From positions 2,170,001 through 2,234,000 of the forward strand of contig NZ_CP108370.1 of assembly GCF_035953295.1 (NCBI RefSeq): 64,000 nt of DNA, written 5' to 3'. The translations under genes were made by a program, and so were the position numbers. This DNA comes from Streptomyces sp. NBC_01335 (GTDB taxonomy: Bacteria > Actinomycetota > Actinomycetes > Streptomycetales > Streptomycetaceae). This document shows positions 1 through 8,698 of this stretch, in pieces. Positions within the stretch are counted from its first letter, which is position 1. Every line of letters begins with the position of its first letter. Under the pieces are notes generated by a model. It searched no databases, was not told the DNA's origin, and saw nothing but the letters and a program-made list of their open reading frames with translations.

Positions 1-623
1 GCATCGCCTCGTACAGCGCCCACACCTGCTCGCGGGTTGCAGGAACGATTCTCTTCCGGGTGACCTCCGGGAGGACGATGTCCACACAGGGCGAGTACGG
101 GATGATCCTCTTCCGGACGGCGGAGTTGATGCACGCCCGGAACGTCTTGTAGATCAGGTGGACGGTCCGGGGCGCCAGCCCCTTGGGTATCAGCTCGTGA
201 TCGATCCAGCGCTGAACGATCCGCGCATCGATGCGATGCAGGAGCATCCCTCCGAACGCGGGCTGAATGTGCTTGGCCATGTTCATCTCGTAGGACTCCT
301 GGGTGCCCGGCCTGCGGCCGGGTCTCTCGACCCACTCCTTCGAGTACTCCAGGAAGGTCGTCCGCAAATTCTTCGGCCGAACCGCGACCCCCTTGTCCTT
401 GGCGTCGAGCACCTTCCTCTCGTACGCCTGGGCGTCGACCTTCTTCTCGAAGGTCATATCGGCCGGTTCGTTGTTGGCGTCGCGCACCCGCGCGGTCCAG
501 CCATGCGAGCAACCAACGCGCTCGCACTGGCACTTGGCCCGGCACGGGCACGTCTGCCGGCTCTTGTGTCTGCACTTCTCGGCACACACGCAGGGGCACT
601 TGCAGCGCTTCCCTACAGACATG
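1..623 (-). CDS. int: Tyrosine recombinase (phage integrase), N-terminal part, cut by window edge
   Basis: Tyrosine-family integrase that would integrate and excise the prophage. The visible 207 residues start at an ATG (621-623) preceded by AAGGAG. A Cys-rich N-terminus (CKCPCVC, CPCRAKCQC) looks like a zinc-binding arm. An Arm-DNA-binding-like segment (TARVRDANNEPADMTFEKK) and a core-binding SAM-like domain (FLEYSKEWVE, GTQESYEMNMAKHIQPAFG, LAPRTVHLIYKTFRACINSA) follow. The catalytic domain with the R-H-R-Y residues lies outside the window. Downstream of the excisionase-like gene, as in many actinophages. The family call is firm; attachment-site specificity cannot be judged. Confidence 0.9.
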
Positions 624-676
624 TCACGCTCCTTTCCTTCAGCCGCGCAGGCCGGTACGTCGGTCGGCGCGGAAGC

Positions 677-844
677 TCATACGTGCTGTCGGTCGACCCA
701 CTTCTCAAGGTCGGAAGGGCGGCAGCGGAGCTGACCGCCGATGCGCCGGAATGGGATCTCAACGCGGCGCCAGTTGCCATAGACCCAGCTCTTCGGCCGG
801 TCGAGGTAGGCGGCCACTTCGTCCAGAGTCAGCAGCTTGGTCAC
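677..844 (-). CDS. xis: Excisionase-like helix-turn-helix protein
   Basis: A 55-residue MerR/excisionase-type DNA-binding protein (HTH_17 fold): TLDEVAAYLDRPKSWVYGNW followed by a basic wing with FRRIGGQLRCRPSDLEKWV. The start is taken as GTG at 842-844, overlapping the upstream stop (GTGA), rather than an ATG at 865 inside the upstream gene. It sits directly upstream of the integrase on the same strand, the usual place for a recombination directionality factor. It could instead be a small transcriptional regulator. Confidence 0.8.
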   Translation of the reverse strand: MTKLLTLDEVAAYLDRPKSWVYGNWRRVEIPFRRIGGQLRCRPSDLEKWVDRQHV

Positions 845-1155
845 TGGCCGCCGGCCTCGCTGCAAAGAGCAAGGAGGACGGCGTGGAGGGCGATTCTCTG
901 CTCGCCAGGCAGCCGGCCGATCGCGTCGAAAATGAACTCAACGTGATCGGCTGCCGAGTCGTGCGAAGGCAATTCCAGCCCAAGGGCTCTGGCGATGTCG
1001 CCGAGAAGCCGGGCGATGTTGACCGTCTGGGCCGTGGGCTCGACCCTCCGCCGCCGGGAGCCGGGGCCGGCCGGCCTCTCCACCCGACACTCCTGACCAT
1101 GCACCCCGAGGACCCAGCCCCAGCCGTTGGCGATGGCCTTCTCGCTGTAGCTCAA
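841..1155 (-). CDS. Hypothetical early phage protein
   Basis: A 104-residue protein of unknown function. The start is inferred as TTG at 1153-1155, overlapping the stop of the upstream gene (TTGA), and the end overlaps the excisionase-like start (GTGA). These overlaps at both ends suggest translational coupling. The C-terminal half is helical and acidic (TVNIARLLGDIARALGLELP, HVEFIFDAIGRLPGEQRIAL). A longer reading to 1362 runs through the neighbouring gene and has poor composition, so it was not used. Confidence 0.6.
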   Translation of the reverse strand: MSYSEKAIANGWGWVLGVHGQECRVERPAGPGSRRRRVEPTAQTVNIARLLGDIARALGLELPSHDSAADHVEFIFDAIGRLPGEQRIALHAVLLALCSEAGGQ

Positions 1156-1391
1156 GCGGCGACCTCGTGGAGGTACTCCGAACGAGACTTCGAGGTGAGG
1201 TGCCACATGCCCTCGCTGCACTCGTAGGTCCGGTTCTCGCGGACGAGGCCCCGCCGGGTACCAATGTGGCTCCTCGCCCGGTCCCGCTTCGCCTGTACCT
1301 TGCCGAGCGCCTTCGCCGCCTGGTACTCGGATGCGTAGCCGCGCTCCCTGCCGCAGGCGCACGGGGCGAACTCGACGGTTCTGACGGTCAT
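1152..1391 (-). CDS. Hypothetical small phage protein with a CxC motif
   Basis: A 79-residue basic protein with a Cys pair near the N-terminus (APCACGRERGY) and a later single Cys (YECSEGMWHLTSKSR). The ATG at 1389-1391 lies behind an AAAGTGAG ribosome site; an in-frame GTG at 1418 would add nine residues and overlap the previous gene. The WHLTSK segment recalls phage zinc-finger-like proteins, but no family was recognised. Confidence 0.65.
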   Translation of the reverse strand: MTVRTVEFAPCACGRERGYASEYQAAKALGKVQAKRDRARSHIGTRRGLVRENRTYECSEGMWHLTSKSRSEYLHEVAA

Positions 1392-1398
1392 GCTGGTC

Positions 1399-1827
1399 TC
1401 ACTTTCTGAATCGGTCACACGGGCAGGTGGGTATCTGGCAGGCCCCTCGGGCGGCGCTCGCGGCGGAGTGGGTGAAGGGTGCGTGTCCGCACTCCGAATG
1501 GAGGCAGTAGCCCTTCCAGCCCTTTTTGCCCTCGCTGTTGGCGAGCATCACGCCTGGGCTGCTGAGTCGTACGAGTCGCCCGGTCCCTCCGAACGCCATC
1601 TTCGTGGCGAAGGACTGAGCTTCGGCTTCGTTGCCGAAGGGCGCGAAATTGAGGCCGCGGTGGCCGTCCGCCCATGTGTGGACGAGGGCCACCCAGTCGC
1701 GCATCTGGAGTATCTCGGCGACTTCCTTAATGACGGCTTTGGCCATCTGGTCGGCGCTGCTGAAATCCGGGGACTCCAGCAGCGCCTTCACTGCTTCGAC
1801 TTCTTCGCGGCGGGGGGTCAGCCGCAT
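1399..1827 (-). CDS. Hypothetical phage protein with C-terminal Cys/His cluster
   Basis: A 142-residue protein. The N-terminal half is helical (REEVEAVKALLESPDFSSAD, KAVIKEVAEILQMRDWVALV) and the C-terminus carries CLHSECGHAPFTHS and CQIPTCPCDRF, which could bind zinc. Its ATG overlaps by one base the stop of the gene upstream (TGATG), so it is probably translated by re-initiation. No family was recognised. Confidence 0.7.
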   Translation of the reverse strand: MRLTPRREEVEAVKALLESPDFSSADQMAKAVIKEVAEILQMRDWVALVHTWADGHRGLNFAPFGNEAEAQSFATKMAFGGTGRLVRLSSPGVMLANSEGKKGWKGYCLHSECGHAPFTHSAASAARGACQIPTCPCDRFRK

Positions 1828-2000
1828 CAGCTATGAAGCTCCACCGGGAAGGCGAAGAACTGATCGGTGACGGCGGAGCCGACCCCGGTCACCAGGTACT
1901 CGTTGTCGCCCACCTTGCGGGCGGTGTCCTGTTCGGCGTCGGTGAAGATCGCGCCGACCGGCAGCGCGCGGAGCCCTTCGGGGCTGTTCAGGGTGGTCAT
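1827..2000 (-). CDS. Small phage protein of unknown function
   Basis: A 57-residue protein starting MTTLNSPEGLRALPVGAIFT and ending FFAFPVELHS. A strong GGAGG lies 8 bases before the ATG at 1998-2000. A copy of the repeated phage motif (2020-2040) lies just upstream and supports a new expression unit here. The stop shares a base with the next start. No family was recognised. Confidence 0.65.
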   Translation of the reverse strand: MTTLNSPEGLRALPVGAIFTDAEQDTARKVGDNEYLVTGVGSAVTDQFFAFPVELHS

Positions 2001-2027
2001 GTAGAACCTCCGTACTCGTGGTTCAAC

Positions 2028-3233
<1,206 letters not shown>

Positions 3234-3257
3234 GGTGTTCCCTTCGGGTTGATGTTG

Positions 3258-3611
3258 TTACTCGCGGCTGTCGAGCAGTTTGAAGAGGCCGGGGGCGCGG
3301 ACCTTGCCCCGGCACACATCGCAGTCGCATTCGTGCATGCAGAGTCCGCACGTGATCTCGTCGCAGAGCGGGCTTCCGGGCCCGTGTTCGTGGGTGGGGT
3401 CGGGCTCCTCGCAACCCCACCCGGCGCAGGACCGGTCTCGGCCCCATGTCGGATACACGATGTGCTCTCGCTGGCCGGGCACGCCGTGTGCCAGAGGGAC
3501 GCCGGGGCATTCGTACCTGGCCGCCACCGCGGCCTTCATCTCTTCGAAGCTGGCCCGGCACATAGTGCACTGGAGGCGGCCCTCCGGGCGCTTCCGCACG
3601 ACGTGTCTCAT
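3258..3611 (-). CDS. Cys-rich putative zinc-binding phage protein
   Basis: A 117-residue protein with many Cys pairs: CTMC, YECPG, CAGWGCEEP and CGLCMHECDCDVCRG. The spacing suggests two or more structural zinc sites. The ATG overlaps the upstream stop (ATGA). Similar small Cys-rich proteins are common in actinophage early regions; the biochemical role is unknown. Confidence 0.7.
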   Translation of the reverse strand: MRHVVRKRPEGRLQCTMCRASFEEMKAAVAARYECPGVPLAHGVPGQREHIVYPTWGRDRSCAGWGCEEPDPTHEHGPGSPLCDEITCGLCMHECDCDVCRGKVRAPGLFKLLDSRE

Positions 3612-3850
3612 CGGCTGGCCCTACACGCGGGGGTGCTGGACGCGCACCCGCAGCCGAGGCCGGCGGGCGCGAGCAGCTTTCGACGGCGCCCCTTCGATGG
3701 CCGGCACTCGTAGCCCTCGCAGAGGCAGAACATGAACTCCCCCCACAATCCTCCGTACTTGCACAGGACGCAGAACGCCCACTCGCGCACGCTCACGGAG
3801 ATGTCACGGGAGATTCGGCAGCGCGGGCACCCGAGGTGCTCGGCGCTCAT
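3608..3850 (-). CDS. Small Cys-rich phage protein
   Basis: An 80-residue protein with CPRCRIS, CVLCKYGG, FCLCEGYEC and a basic segment KGRRRKL, ending in a short CGC patch. It resembles a zinc-ribbon-like protein. Overlaps of four bases join it to both neighbours, so it belongs to the same tightly coupled operon. Function unknown. Confidence 0.65.
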   Translation of the reverse strand: MSAEHLGCPRCRISRDISVSVREWAFCVLCKYGGLWGEFMFCLCEGYECRPSKGRRRKLLAPAGLGCGCASSTPACRASR

Positions 3851-4209
3851 CGGCGTGTCTCCAGGAGCCCGTACTCGGCCCTGGCTCGGCCGGGCAGGTC
3901 GCTGGGTCCCCGCCAGTCGAGCGGTTCGAACTCATTCCGTACGTCCAAGGCGGTCAGATGCTCGGCCGCCTCCTCGCGACCGACCAGTTGGGCGTGGGCA
4001 AGCACCGCGCCCAGGAGCGTGTTCGGGTCTACGGCAAGGGGGTTGCCGGACCACGTCATCTCATGCCGGAAGTCGATGCGCGGCTGGGCCTGCCACACGT
4101 GGGCAACGGCGCGTCCCCCACCCCACGTCACCGTGACGCGGTGCGTGTGGTTGGTCATGAAGCGGGCCGACTCGGCATTGAGCCCTACGGCTCCATGGGT
4201 GGTACTCAT
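3847..4209 (-). CDS. Hypothetical phage protein
   Basis: A 120-residue protein with a beta-rich N-terminal half (HRVTVTWGGGRAVAHVWQA) and a helical C-terminal half (TLLGAVLAHAQLVGREEAAE). It overlaps its neighbours by four bases at both ends. No family was recognised; coding is supported by operon packing and amino-acid composition. Confidence 0.65.
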   Translation of the reverse strand: MSTTHGAVGLNAESARFMTNHTHRVTVTWGGGRAVAHVWQAQPRIDFRHEMTWSGNPLAVDPNTLLGAVLAHAQLVGREEAAEHLTALDVRNEFEPLDWRGPSDLPGRARAEYGLLETRR

Positions 4210-4544
4210 CGGGCAGACGCTGCCGGGAAGGGAAGCCCGAGGTCTAGCGCTTCCACCAACTCGAATGCGGCGTCCTTCAGTTCGAGCAGCGGCGGGAGTT
4301 CGAGGTCGTACTCCATGGGGGCGCTGCTGTACTCCCGGTCGGCGTCGAGCATGCGGCGCAGACTCGCGGTCGGCGTGGAGATACAGAAGAGCTGACCGTT
4401 CGCGCTAGGCAACCACACGTCGTCAGGCCGAAGCGCGAGCGTGTCCGGGTCGACTGCATGGGCCTGCTGGCAGGCGAAGGTGCGGTCCGGCTGCGCGAAC
4501 AGGTGGCGGGAACAGGTTTGCAGGGGGCAAAGGATCAGGCGCAT
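4206..4544 (-). CDS. Hypothetical phage protein downstream of hammerhead A
   Basis: A 112-residue protein starting MRLILCPLQTCSRHLFAQPD with two CxxxxC-like Cys pairs and an acidic helical C-terminus (LLELKDAAFELVEALDLGLP). It is the first gene after hammerhead ribozyme A, so its mRNA segment would begin at the ribozyme cut. No family recognised. Confidence 0.65.
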   Translation of the reverse strand: MRLILCPLQTCSRHLFAQPDRTFACQQAHAVDPDTLALRPDDVWLPSANGQLFCISTPTASLRRMLDADREYSSAPMEYDLELPPLLELKDAAFELVEALDLGLPFPAASAR

Positions 4545-4581
4545 GGGATACCGTTCTGTTGTTGGGCTGACGTGTTCATTT

Positions 4582-4643
4582 GGCTGGCATCGTCAGGTGG
4601 GGGACACCACTCCCCCACGACCGGCTCACCACCGGTTTCGCCC
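4582..4643 (-). ncRNA. Hammerhead ribozyme A (open stem II layout)
   Basis: Read on the minus strand: GGCGAAAC (4642-4635), stem III ACCGG/CCGGU with a 7-base loop, GUC (4621-4619), stem I GUGGGGG/CCCCCAC around AGUGGUGU, CUGACGA (4596-4590), then UGCCAGCC. All hammerhead core positions are present: C3 U4 G5 A6 N7 G8 A9, G12 A13 A14 A15.1, U16.1 and C17. Predicted self-cleavage is between 4619 and 4618. Stem II is open and formed by GGC with a downstream GCC. It lies between two early genes. Confidence 0.9.
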
Positions 4644-4682
4644 GCGTCCGGCCCCCTCGGCTCTCACGAGGGGGCCGGACGC
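4644..4682 (-). terminator. Strong hairpin immediately upstream of hammerhead A
   Basis: A perfect 16-bp inverted repeat (arms 4644-4659 and 4667-4682) with a 7-base loop GCTCTCA on the plus strand. It sits between the stop at 4686 and hammerhead A. The innermost CTCG/CGAG and the loop are identical to the hairpin at 9798-9834, though the outer stems differ. No T-run follows, so it may be an actinobacterial-type terminator or an mRNA end protector rather than a classical terminator. Confidence 0.55.
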
Positions 4683-4685
4683 GCA

Positions 4686-4943
4686 TCAGGAACTCGTCAT
4701 GTAGCCGTCGCGGCATTCGATGTACGAGGTCTCGCCGATCTGAGCCCAGCAGTCCATGTGGTCGTCCACGTCGCCGAAGGGCTCACGCCCAAGAGCGCGC
4801 TGCTCGTCTTCGAACGAGATGGCAGGCGGGGCGACGGGCGCACTGGCGTGTCCGATCACGGAAGCGCCGAGTATGAGGAGTACCGCCCAGGCGAGCGACC
4901 ACGCGGTGACGGCTGCGATGAGCATGCGCTTGGAGATGTTCAT
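4686..4943 (-). CDS. Small membrane-anchored or secreted phage protein
   Basis: An 85-residue protein with a positively charged start (MNISKRM) and one hydrophobic segment (AWSLAWAVLLILGASVIG, residues about 14-31), followed by a soluble domain containing DHMDCWAQ and YIECRDGY, where the two Cys may form a disulphide. The layout suggests a signal peptide or membrane anchor with an external domain. No recognised family. Confidence 0.65.
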   Translation of the reverse strand: MNISKRMLIAAVTAWSLAWAVLLILGASVIGHASAPVAPPAISFEDEQRALGREPFGDVDDHMDCWAQIGETSYIECRDGYMTSS

Positions 4944-4954
4944 GGTGTTCCGTC

Positions 4955-5173
4955 TCAGTAGGCGTTCAGTACTTCGATGACCGAGGTGTCCGTGATCTCT
5001 TCGAAGATCAGCTCCTGGTCGGTCCAGTTGTGGTTCTCGTCCGCCCAGTCCCGGAGGCCCTCGTCGTCGCAGACCTCGCCGTCTTCGTCCAAGAACTCTT
5101 CGGGGACTTCGATGCTGATCTCGACCTCGGCCTGTGTGGTCCGCTCGACCGAGAACTTGACGGTCTTCTTCAC
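4955..5173 (-). CDS. Small acidic phage protein
   Basis: A 72-residue acidic protein (VERTTQAEVEISIEVPEEFL, DDEGLRDWADENHNWTDQEL). The start is GTG at 5171-5173, overlapping the upstream stop (GTGA). It resembles DNA-mimic or anti-restriction proteins only in being small and acidic, which is not enough for a functional call. Confidence 0.65.
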   Translation of the reverse strand: MKKTVKFSVERTTQAEVEISIEVPEEFLDEDGEVCDDEGLRDWADENHNWTDQELIFEEITDTSVIEVLNAY

Positions 5174-5523
5174 GCCGCGATCTCCTCGTCCTCGTCGTCG
5201 AGGCCGGCCGTGTCGAAGTCGGCCAGTACGAGCCGCTCGGCAGCGTCAGCGGTCGGGGCCTCCACGAAGCGCAGGAAGCGGTACAGCTCCCCGTTGGTGT
5301 AGACGGCGCTGCTCTCGTCGTGCCGGTGGCCTTCGAACACGGCGGCGATGAGGAGTTCATCGCTTCGGGTCTTGTGGAGGGCGGCCACGGTCCACTTCTT
5401 GCTGTCGGTCACAGCTCTCCCCAGTTGAATGTGCAGGCGGCAGGGGCCGCAGGTCAGGTCTTCGTCAAGCAGCTCGGGTACGCGCCCGCACCCGGTGCAC
5501 GGCTCGGTGTTGAGGGGGGTCAC
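5170..5523 (-). CDS. Hypothetical phage protein with N-terminal zinc-ribbon-like Cys pairs
   Basis: A 117-residue protein starting at GTG 5521-5523, overlapping the previous stop. CTGCGRVPELLDEDLTCGPC near the N-terminus has the spacing of a small zinc ribbon; the remainder has FLRFVEAPTADAAERLVLAD and an acidic end. Coupled by overlap on both sides. Function unknown. Confidence 0.65.
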   Translation of the reverse strand: MTPLNTEPCTGCGRVPELLDEDLTCGPCRLHIQLGRAVTDSKKWTVAALHKTRSDELLIAAVFEGHRHDESSAVYTNGELYRFLRFVEAPTADAAERLVLADFDTAGLDDEDEEIAA

Positions 5524-5942
5524 CGGCTCGCCTCCGCCGACGCGCGGCGGAGAACCGGCCGGTACCAGGGGCATTCGCTGTCCGACCATCCGGCGCTCTT
5601 GCCCCACTCGCGGCGGGCTTGTGCGGCACACCGTTCGCAGATGAACCGGTCCCCGAGAATGTGCCTCGTCCACGGGCCGCTTCGGGGCTGCTGGGGCGGG
5701 CACGCCTCGCAGGGGCCGCCACCGCGGATGTGCTGGAAGCACAGGGCGGTGCTGCCGTTCGGCGCGGTCGTCCACACGGCGGCGTGTCCGTGCTTCTCGG
5801 CCAGGTCGTACGCCAGGACGAACGCGTCCTCGTATCCGTAGTCGAGGAACTCTCCCCGGAGGGTCATGTGGCCGACGCAGTCGTGATCGTGGTGGTCAGC
5901 GTCGGTGTGCGTGCACTCGTACACGTCGTAGCGCCAGGTCAT
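5520..5942 (-). CDS. His/Cys-rich hypothetical phage protein
   Basis: A 140-residue protein with a His/Asp-rich start (ECTHTDADHHDHDCVGH) and later Cys pairs (CEACPP, CERCAAQ), so metal binding is plausible. The ATG at 5940-5942 overlaps the stop of the previous gene, and the end overlaps the next GTG. No recognised family. Confidence 0.65.
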   Translation of the reverse strand: MTWRYDVYECTHTDADHHDHDCVGHMTLRGEFLDYGYEDAFVLAYDLAEKHGHAAVWTTAPNGSTALCFQHIRGGGPCEACPPQQPRSGPWTRHILGDRFICERCAAQARREWGKSAGWSDSECPWYRPVLRRASAEASR

Positions 5943-6412
5943 TCGGAGATCCCCATCAGGTCGAGGAGTTCGTCAACGGTCGGGGTGGAGGCGGCGAGCG
6001 TGTCCTCCTGGATCAGTCGCCACAGTTCGGGTTCGTGGACAAGGCAGTCGGGCTTGCGGCACGGGCGGCCCAGACCGGCGATGAAATTGCGGTGTTCGTC
6101 CAGGCCCGCAGAGAGCCAGTCGTCACCTTCGAGGAACTCGGGCCGCTTCTCGGCCCACCGTTCGCGCACCGATTCGATGTCGCGGACCTCGTAGAACGGG
6201 CTGGCACCGTGTTGGCGGACCAGGTCGACCCACGAGGCTCGGACCCTGTCGTAGCTGCGGCGGGAGTAGTCGTATCCCGAAGCGGGATCGATGTCGTCCA
6301 TGTCGACTCCGGACTCAAGGCAGAGCGCTATTCGAGCGTCGGACATGGACGTAATCCGGTCAGGGCAACTGGAGTTGGCGAAGTGGAAGATCATGAAAGT
6401 GGCGCGGTGCAT
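5939..6412 (-). CDS. Hypothetical phage protein
   Basis: A 157-residue protein. The ATG at 6410-6412 is preceded by CTGAAAG. A later methionine (MSDARIALCLES, residue 23) is a possible alternative start. The C-terminal half is helical (LWRLIQEDTLAASTPTVDEL). A strong hairpin lies upstream at 6431-6460. Family unknown. Confidence 0.65.
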   Translation of the reverse strand: MHRATFMIFHFANSSCPDRITSMSDARIALCLESGVDMDDIDPASGYDYSRRSYDRVRASWVDLVRQHGASPFYEVRDIESVRERWAEKRPEFLEGDDWLSAGLDEHRNFIAGLGRPCRKPDCLVHEPELWRLIQEDTLAASTPTVDELLDLMGISE

Positions 6413-6430
6413 GTGCTGCTTTCAGGCAGG

Positions 6431-6460
6431 GGGCCGCCCCGCCCGGAGACGGGGCGGCCC
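6431..6460 (-). terminator. Intergenic hairpin between leftward genes
   Basis: An 11-bp perfect inverted repeat (GGGCCGCCCCG and CGGGGCGGCCC) with an 8-base loop, in the space between the stop at 6474 and the start at 6412. No U-tract. It lacks hammerhead core sequences. It may be a terminator or an mRNA stabilising structure. Confidence 0.45.
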
Positions 6461-6473
6461 GATGAAGAAGGAG

Positions 6474-6701
6474 TTAGAGAGCGTCGAAGGTGCCCGGTGG
6501 GAACCAGCCGACCATCAGCGCGCGACCGTCGCCGTCGATGTAGACGTGACGCTCTGCACCGTCGGGGTAGCGGAACCGACGCAGGTTCTCGCCCACTTCG
6601 CCGTCCCAGGCCGCTTCCCAGCCCGGATGGCGGAAGCAGACCCCGATGCGTATCCCGTCAGGCTCGCCGTTGTGAGTGATGAAGCCCGTAAGCGTGGTCA
6701 C
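6474..6701 (-). CDS. Small phage protein
   Basis: A 75-residue protein starting GTG at 6699-6701, overlapping the upstream stop (GTGA). It includes GFITHNGEPDGIRIGVCFRH and RHVYIDGDGRALMVGWFPPG, suggesting a small beta-rich fold. Translationally coupled to the DUF2786-like gene. Family unknown. Confidence 0.6.
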   Translation of the reverse strand: MTTLTGFITHNGEPDGIRIGVCFRHPGWEAAWDGEVGENLRRFRYPDGAERHVYIDGDGRALMVGWFPPGTFDAL

Positions 6702-7435
6702 GCCGAGACCGCCCGACGACGACCGGAGGTCACACGGGAGTCGCCGAGATCCGCACGCTGACCGGCGGCCTTGCCCTCCGACCAACCCGAGCCGGTGAGC
6801 CGACGCTTAGCGGCCATGCGCACCTTGGGATGCGCGGCCTTGAACTGTGCACGAATGGTGTCCTCGCGGCTGGAGAGAACCAGCTCGGCCGAGCGGCCCC
6901 CGAGTTCGCGGGTAGCCTGCGCTGCCGCGATTTCTTCGGATCGCGTCAGACGGTGGTAAACGGACTGGGAGAAGCCCGCCAGCCAGGACTTGCGGTAGGC
7001 GGTCGTGGACTCCCCCCACGCGGGGGCGCCCTGCTTCATGCCGTTGAACGCCTGGAGCAGAAGCGACGTGAACAGCATCTCGACGCGGTCGAGCGTCGAT
7101 TCGAAGGCGTGAACCTCAACGTTCTGGGCGTACTTGCCCGACTCCCAGTCGTAGACGCGCCAGCGGACGGTCTGTCCGCCGAGCGCCATGGTCACGTTGT
7201 TGAGGAGCTGCACGCGGTCGAGGAGGTACGAGCCCTTGAGAATGATGGTCCGGGTGGACGGCTTGTCCGTAGACGGGTCGGCCTCGGCGAGCATCGCCCG
7301 CTCGACGCCGTACTTCGACATCAGGGCGGCAGCCTTCGCGAAGTACGTCTCCGCTTCCTCCGGAGTCGCGGCCGGGTCTTCGGCCTTGGCGAGGATGGCG
7401 CGGATCTTCGCGAGGGTTGCCTCGTTGGCAGACAT
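6698..7435 (-). CDS. DUF2786-type phage protein
   Basis: A 245-residue protein whose N-terminus matches the DUF2786 pattern (KIRAILAKAEDPAATPEEAE then TYFAKAAALMSKYGVERAML), a helical module common in actinobacterial and phage proteins. The middle (RVEMLFTSLLLQAFNGMKQG) and the basic C-terminus resemble the associated DUF7168-like region. Biochemical role unknown. It is the first gene downstream of hammerhead B, 25 bases after it. Confidence 0.75.
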   Translation of the reverse strand: MSANEATLAKIRAILAKAEDPAATPEEAETYFAKAAALMSKYGVERAMLAEADPSTDKPSTRTIILKGSYLLDRVQLLNNVTMALGGQTVRWRVYDWESGKYAQNVEVHAFESTLDRVEMLFTSLLLQAFNGMKQGAPAWGESTTAYRKSWLAGFSQSVYHRLTRSEEIAAAQATRELGGRSAELVLSSREDTIRAQFKAAHPKVRMAAKRRLTGSGWSEGKAAGQRADLGDSRVTSGRRRAVSA

Positions 7436-7460
7436 GTACTTCTCTTTCTTTCACAAATGC

Positions 7461-7518
7461 GGCTGGCATCGTCAGACAGCGGGCACCACCCCGCCGCGAC
7501 GCCCGAAGGCGTTTCGCC
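7461..7518 (-). ncRNA. Hammerhead ribozyme B
   Basis: Minus strand: GGCGAAAC, stem III ACGCC/GGCGU closed by UUCG-type loop, GUC (7500-7498), stem I GCGGCGGG/CCCGCUGU with loop GUGGUG, CUGACGA (7475-7469), UGCCAGCC. Core is intact; predicted cut between 7498 and 7497. Only one base separates it from the stop codon of the gene at 7520-7957, and the next gene starts at 7435. Stem sequences differ from copy A while pairing is kept. Confidence 0.9.
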
Positions 7519-7519
7519 A

Positions 7520-7957
7520 TCAGCGGGAGCATGAACAGGAGTTCACGGGGAAGTACCGGTCGCGAATGTTCGTAAGGCGCACCTTGATTTCATTCATGTC
7601 CGCCGCTCGGGCTGCGTACCGGCTCACTTCGCTCTCTTCGTGGGCGTCATTCATCGCTGCCAGTGCTTCCGCCTCACCCCACACCGCAGCCGTAAGCATC
7701 GTGTCGCCGTACAGCGAGACAAGCTCGCTGACGTTTTCGGCACCAAAGAAGATCCAGTTCTTCAACGTCTCGATCTCTGACGCCCTCCGAGCAAGCCCAT
7801 CACCCCAGATACGCACGAGGCCAGAAGAGTGCTCCCTGAGCTTCCGAGCAGTTGCGAAGGTACTTTCACGCTCTTGCTCCAGGGCCAGGCACAAAGCCTT
7901 CCGGTAGTGCTTGAACAGTGACGCGCACTCCACCTTGAAACGGTCTTCGTCTTTCAT
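7520..7957 (-). CDS. Hypothetical helical phage protein
   Basis: A 145-residue mostly helical protein (FKVECASLFKHYRKALCLAL, FATARKLREHSSGLVRIWGD) ending VNSCSCSR. The chosen start is ATG at 7955-7957 behind AAGAGGCG; a longer reading to 8002 would run through hammerhead C. It is flanked by hammerheads C and B. Family unknown. Confidence 0.65.
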   Translation of the reverse strand: MKDEDRFKVECASLFKHYRKALCLALEQERESTFATARKLREHSSGLVRIWGDGLARRASEIETLKNWIFFGAENVSELVSLYGDTMLTAAVWGEAEALAAMNDAHEESEVSRYAARAADMNEIKVRLTNIRDRYFPVNSCSCSR

Positions 7958-7993
7958 GTCGCCTCTTAATCCTTCGAGTTCCGGCAATGCGTT

Positions 7994-8054
7994 GGCTGGC
8001 ATCGTCAGGCCACGGGAACCAAACCCGTGACGACCTCCTCTCAGAGGTTTCGCC
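7994..8054 (-). ncRNA. Hammerhead ribozyme C
   Basis: Minus strand: GGCGAAAC, stem III ACCUC/GAGGU with a 6-base loop, GUC (8034-8032), stem I GUCACGGG/CCCGUGGC with loop UUUGGUU, CUGACGA (8008-8002), UGCCAGCC. Core intact; predicted cut between 8032 and 8031. The loop and stem sequences are the most divergent of the five copies, but all stems still pair. It precedes the gene starting at 7957. Confidence 0.9.
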
Positions 8055-8136
8055 TTGTAGAAATCAGGTCATCTCTCTGCTAGTTGCAGGACCCCACCCG
8101 GCGGCCGGCCTGGGTGTAGGCATGCCGATCCGCCGG

Positions 8137-8592
8137 TCAGGCAGCCTCCGCCTCAACCAACTCGGCGTCCTCAACGTCGTCGTCTTCTCGGGCCAGGTTG
8201 TGAAGCTCAAGCCACATGTCGGCGGCCCCCTTCCGGCCGGTCTCGGCAAGCAGGTGGGCCAGCGCGGCGACCTCTTCAGCCCCGAGCTTTTCAGCCAAGG
8301 AGATAGCGAGCATCCGGTCATCAAACTGGTCACCGAACGCGGCTAGTGCACTGTTCAGCGCTCGACGCTCACGGACATCTGTTTCGATCCGCTCCAGCAG
8401 GACTATTCGCTGGGCGTTTTCCTGACCGAGCTGCGAATGCAAGTCGTGGATCTCGTCCAGTGCCTTATAGAAGCAATGCACGGCAGCGTGGGCGAGGTCG
8501 TCATGGAGCCTGCGGCTCTTGGCCCACGGGGTGCAATTAAGTGCCTTCACCAGAAGGTTCTTGGGCACGGTGATCCAATTACGAATGCGCAT
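8137..8592 (-). CDS. Hypothetical phage protein downstream of hammerhead D
   Basis: A 151-residue, mostly helical and C-terminally acidic protein (ALDEIHDLHSQLGQENAQRI, LAEKLGAEEVAALAHLLAET). The ATG at 8590-8592 lies behind GAAAGGTAGAG, a good ribosome site. It follows hammerhead D by 22 bases. The 82 bases after it (8055-8136) hold no clear feature. Family unknown. Confidence 0.65.
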   Translation of the reverse strand: MRIRNWITVPKNLLVKALNCTPWAKSRRLHDDLAHAAVHCFYKALDEIHDLHSQLGQENAQRIVLLERIETDVRERRALNSALAAFGDQFDDRMLAISLAEKLGAEEVAALAHLLAETGRKGAADMWLELHNLAREDDDVEDAELVEAEAA

Positions 8593-8614
8593 GTTCTCTA
8601 CCTTTCGCGATGAT

Positions 8615-8697
8615 GGCTGGCAAGGTCGGCAAGACGCCGACTCGTCAGGCCGGGGGAACCACCCCCCGACGACACCCCCGTGCGGGGATGTTTCGCC
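8615..8697 (-). ncRNA. Hammerhead ribozyme D with additional hairpin
   Basis: Minus strand: GGCGAAAC, 8-bp stem III ACAUCCCC/GGGGGUGU with loop GCAC, GUC (8673-8671), stem I GUCGGGGG/CCCCCGGC with loop GUGGUU, CUGACGA (8648-8642). Unlike copies A-C, a hairpin GUCGGC-GUCUU-GCCGAC is inserted before CUUGCCAGCC. Predicted cut between 8671 and 8670. A copy of the dispersed phage motif ends two bases upstream. Confidence 0.88.
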
Positions 8698-8698
8698 T

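Noticed and set aside
6431..6460. A sixth hammerhead
   Set aside because: Only a simple hairpin; neither CUGANGA nor GAAAC with a paired GUC is present.
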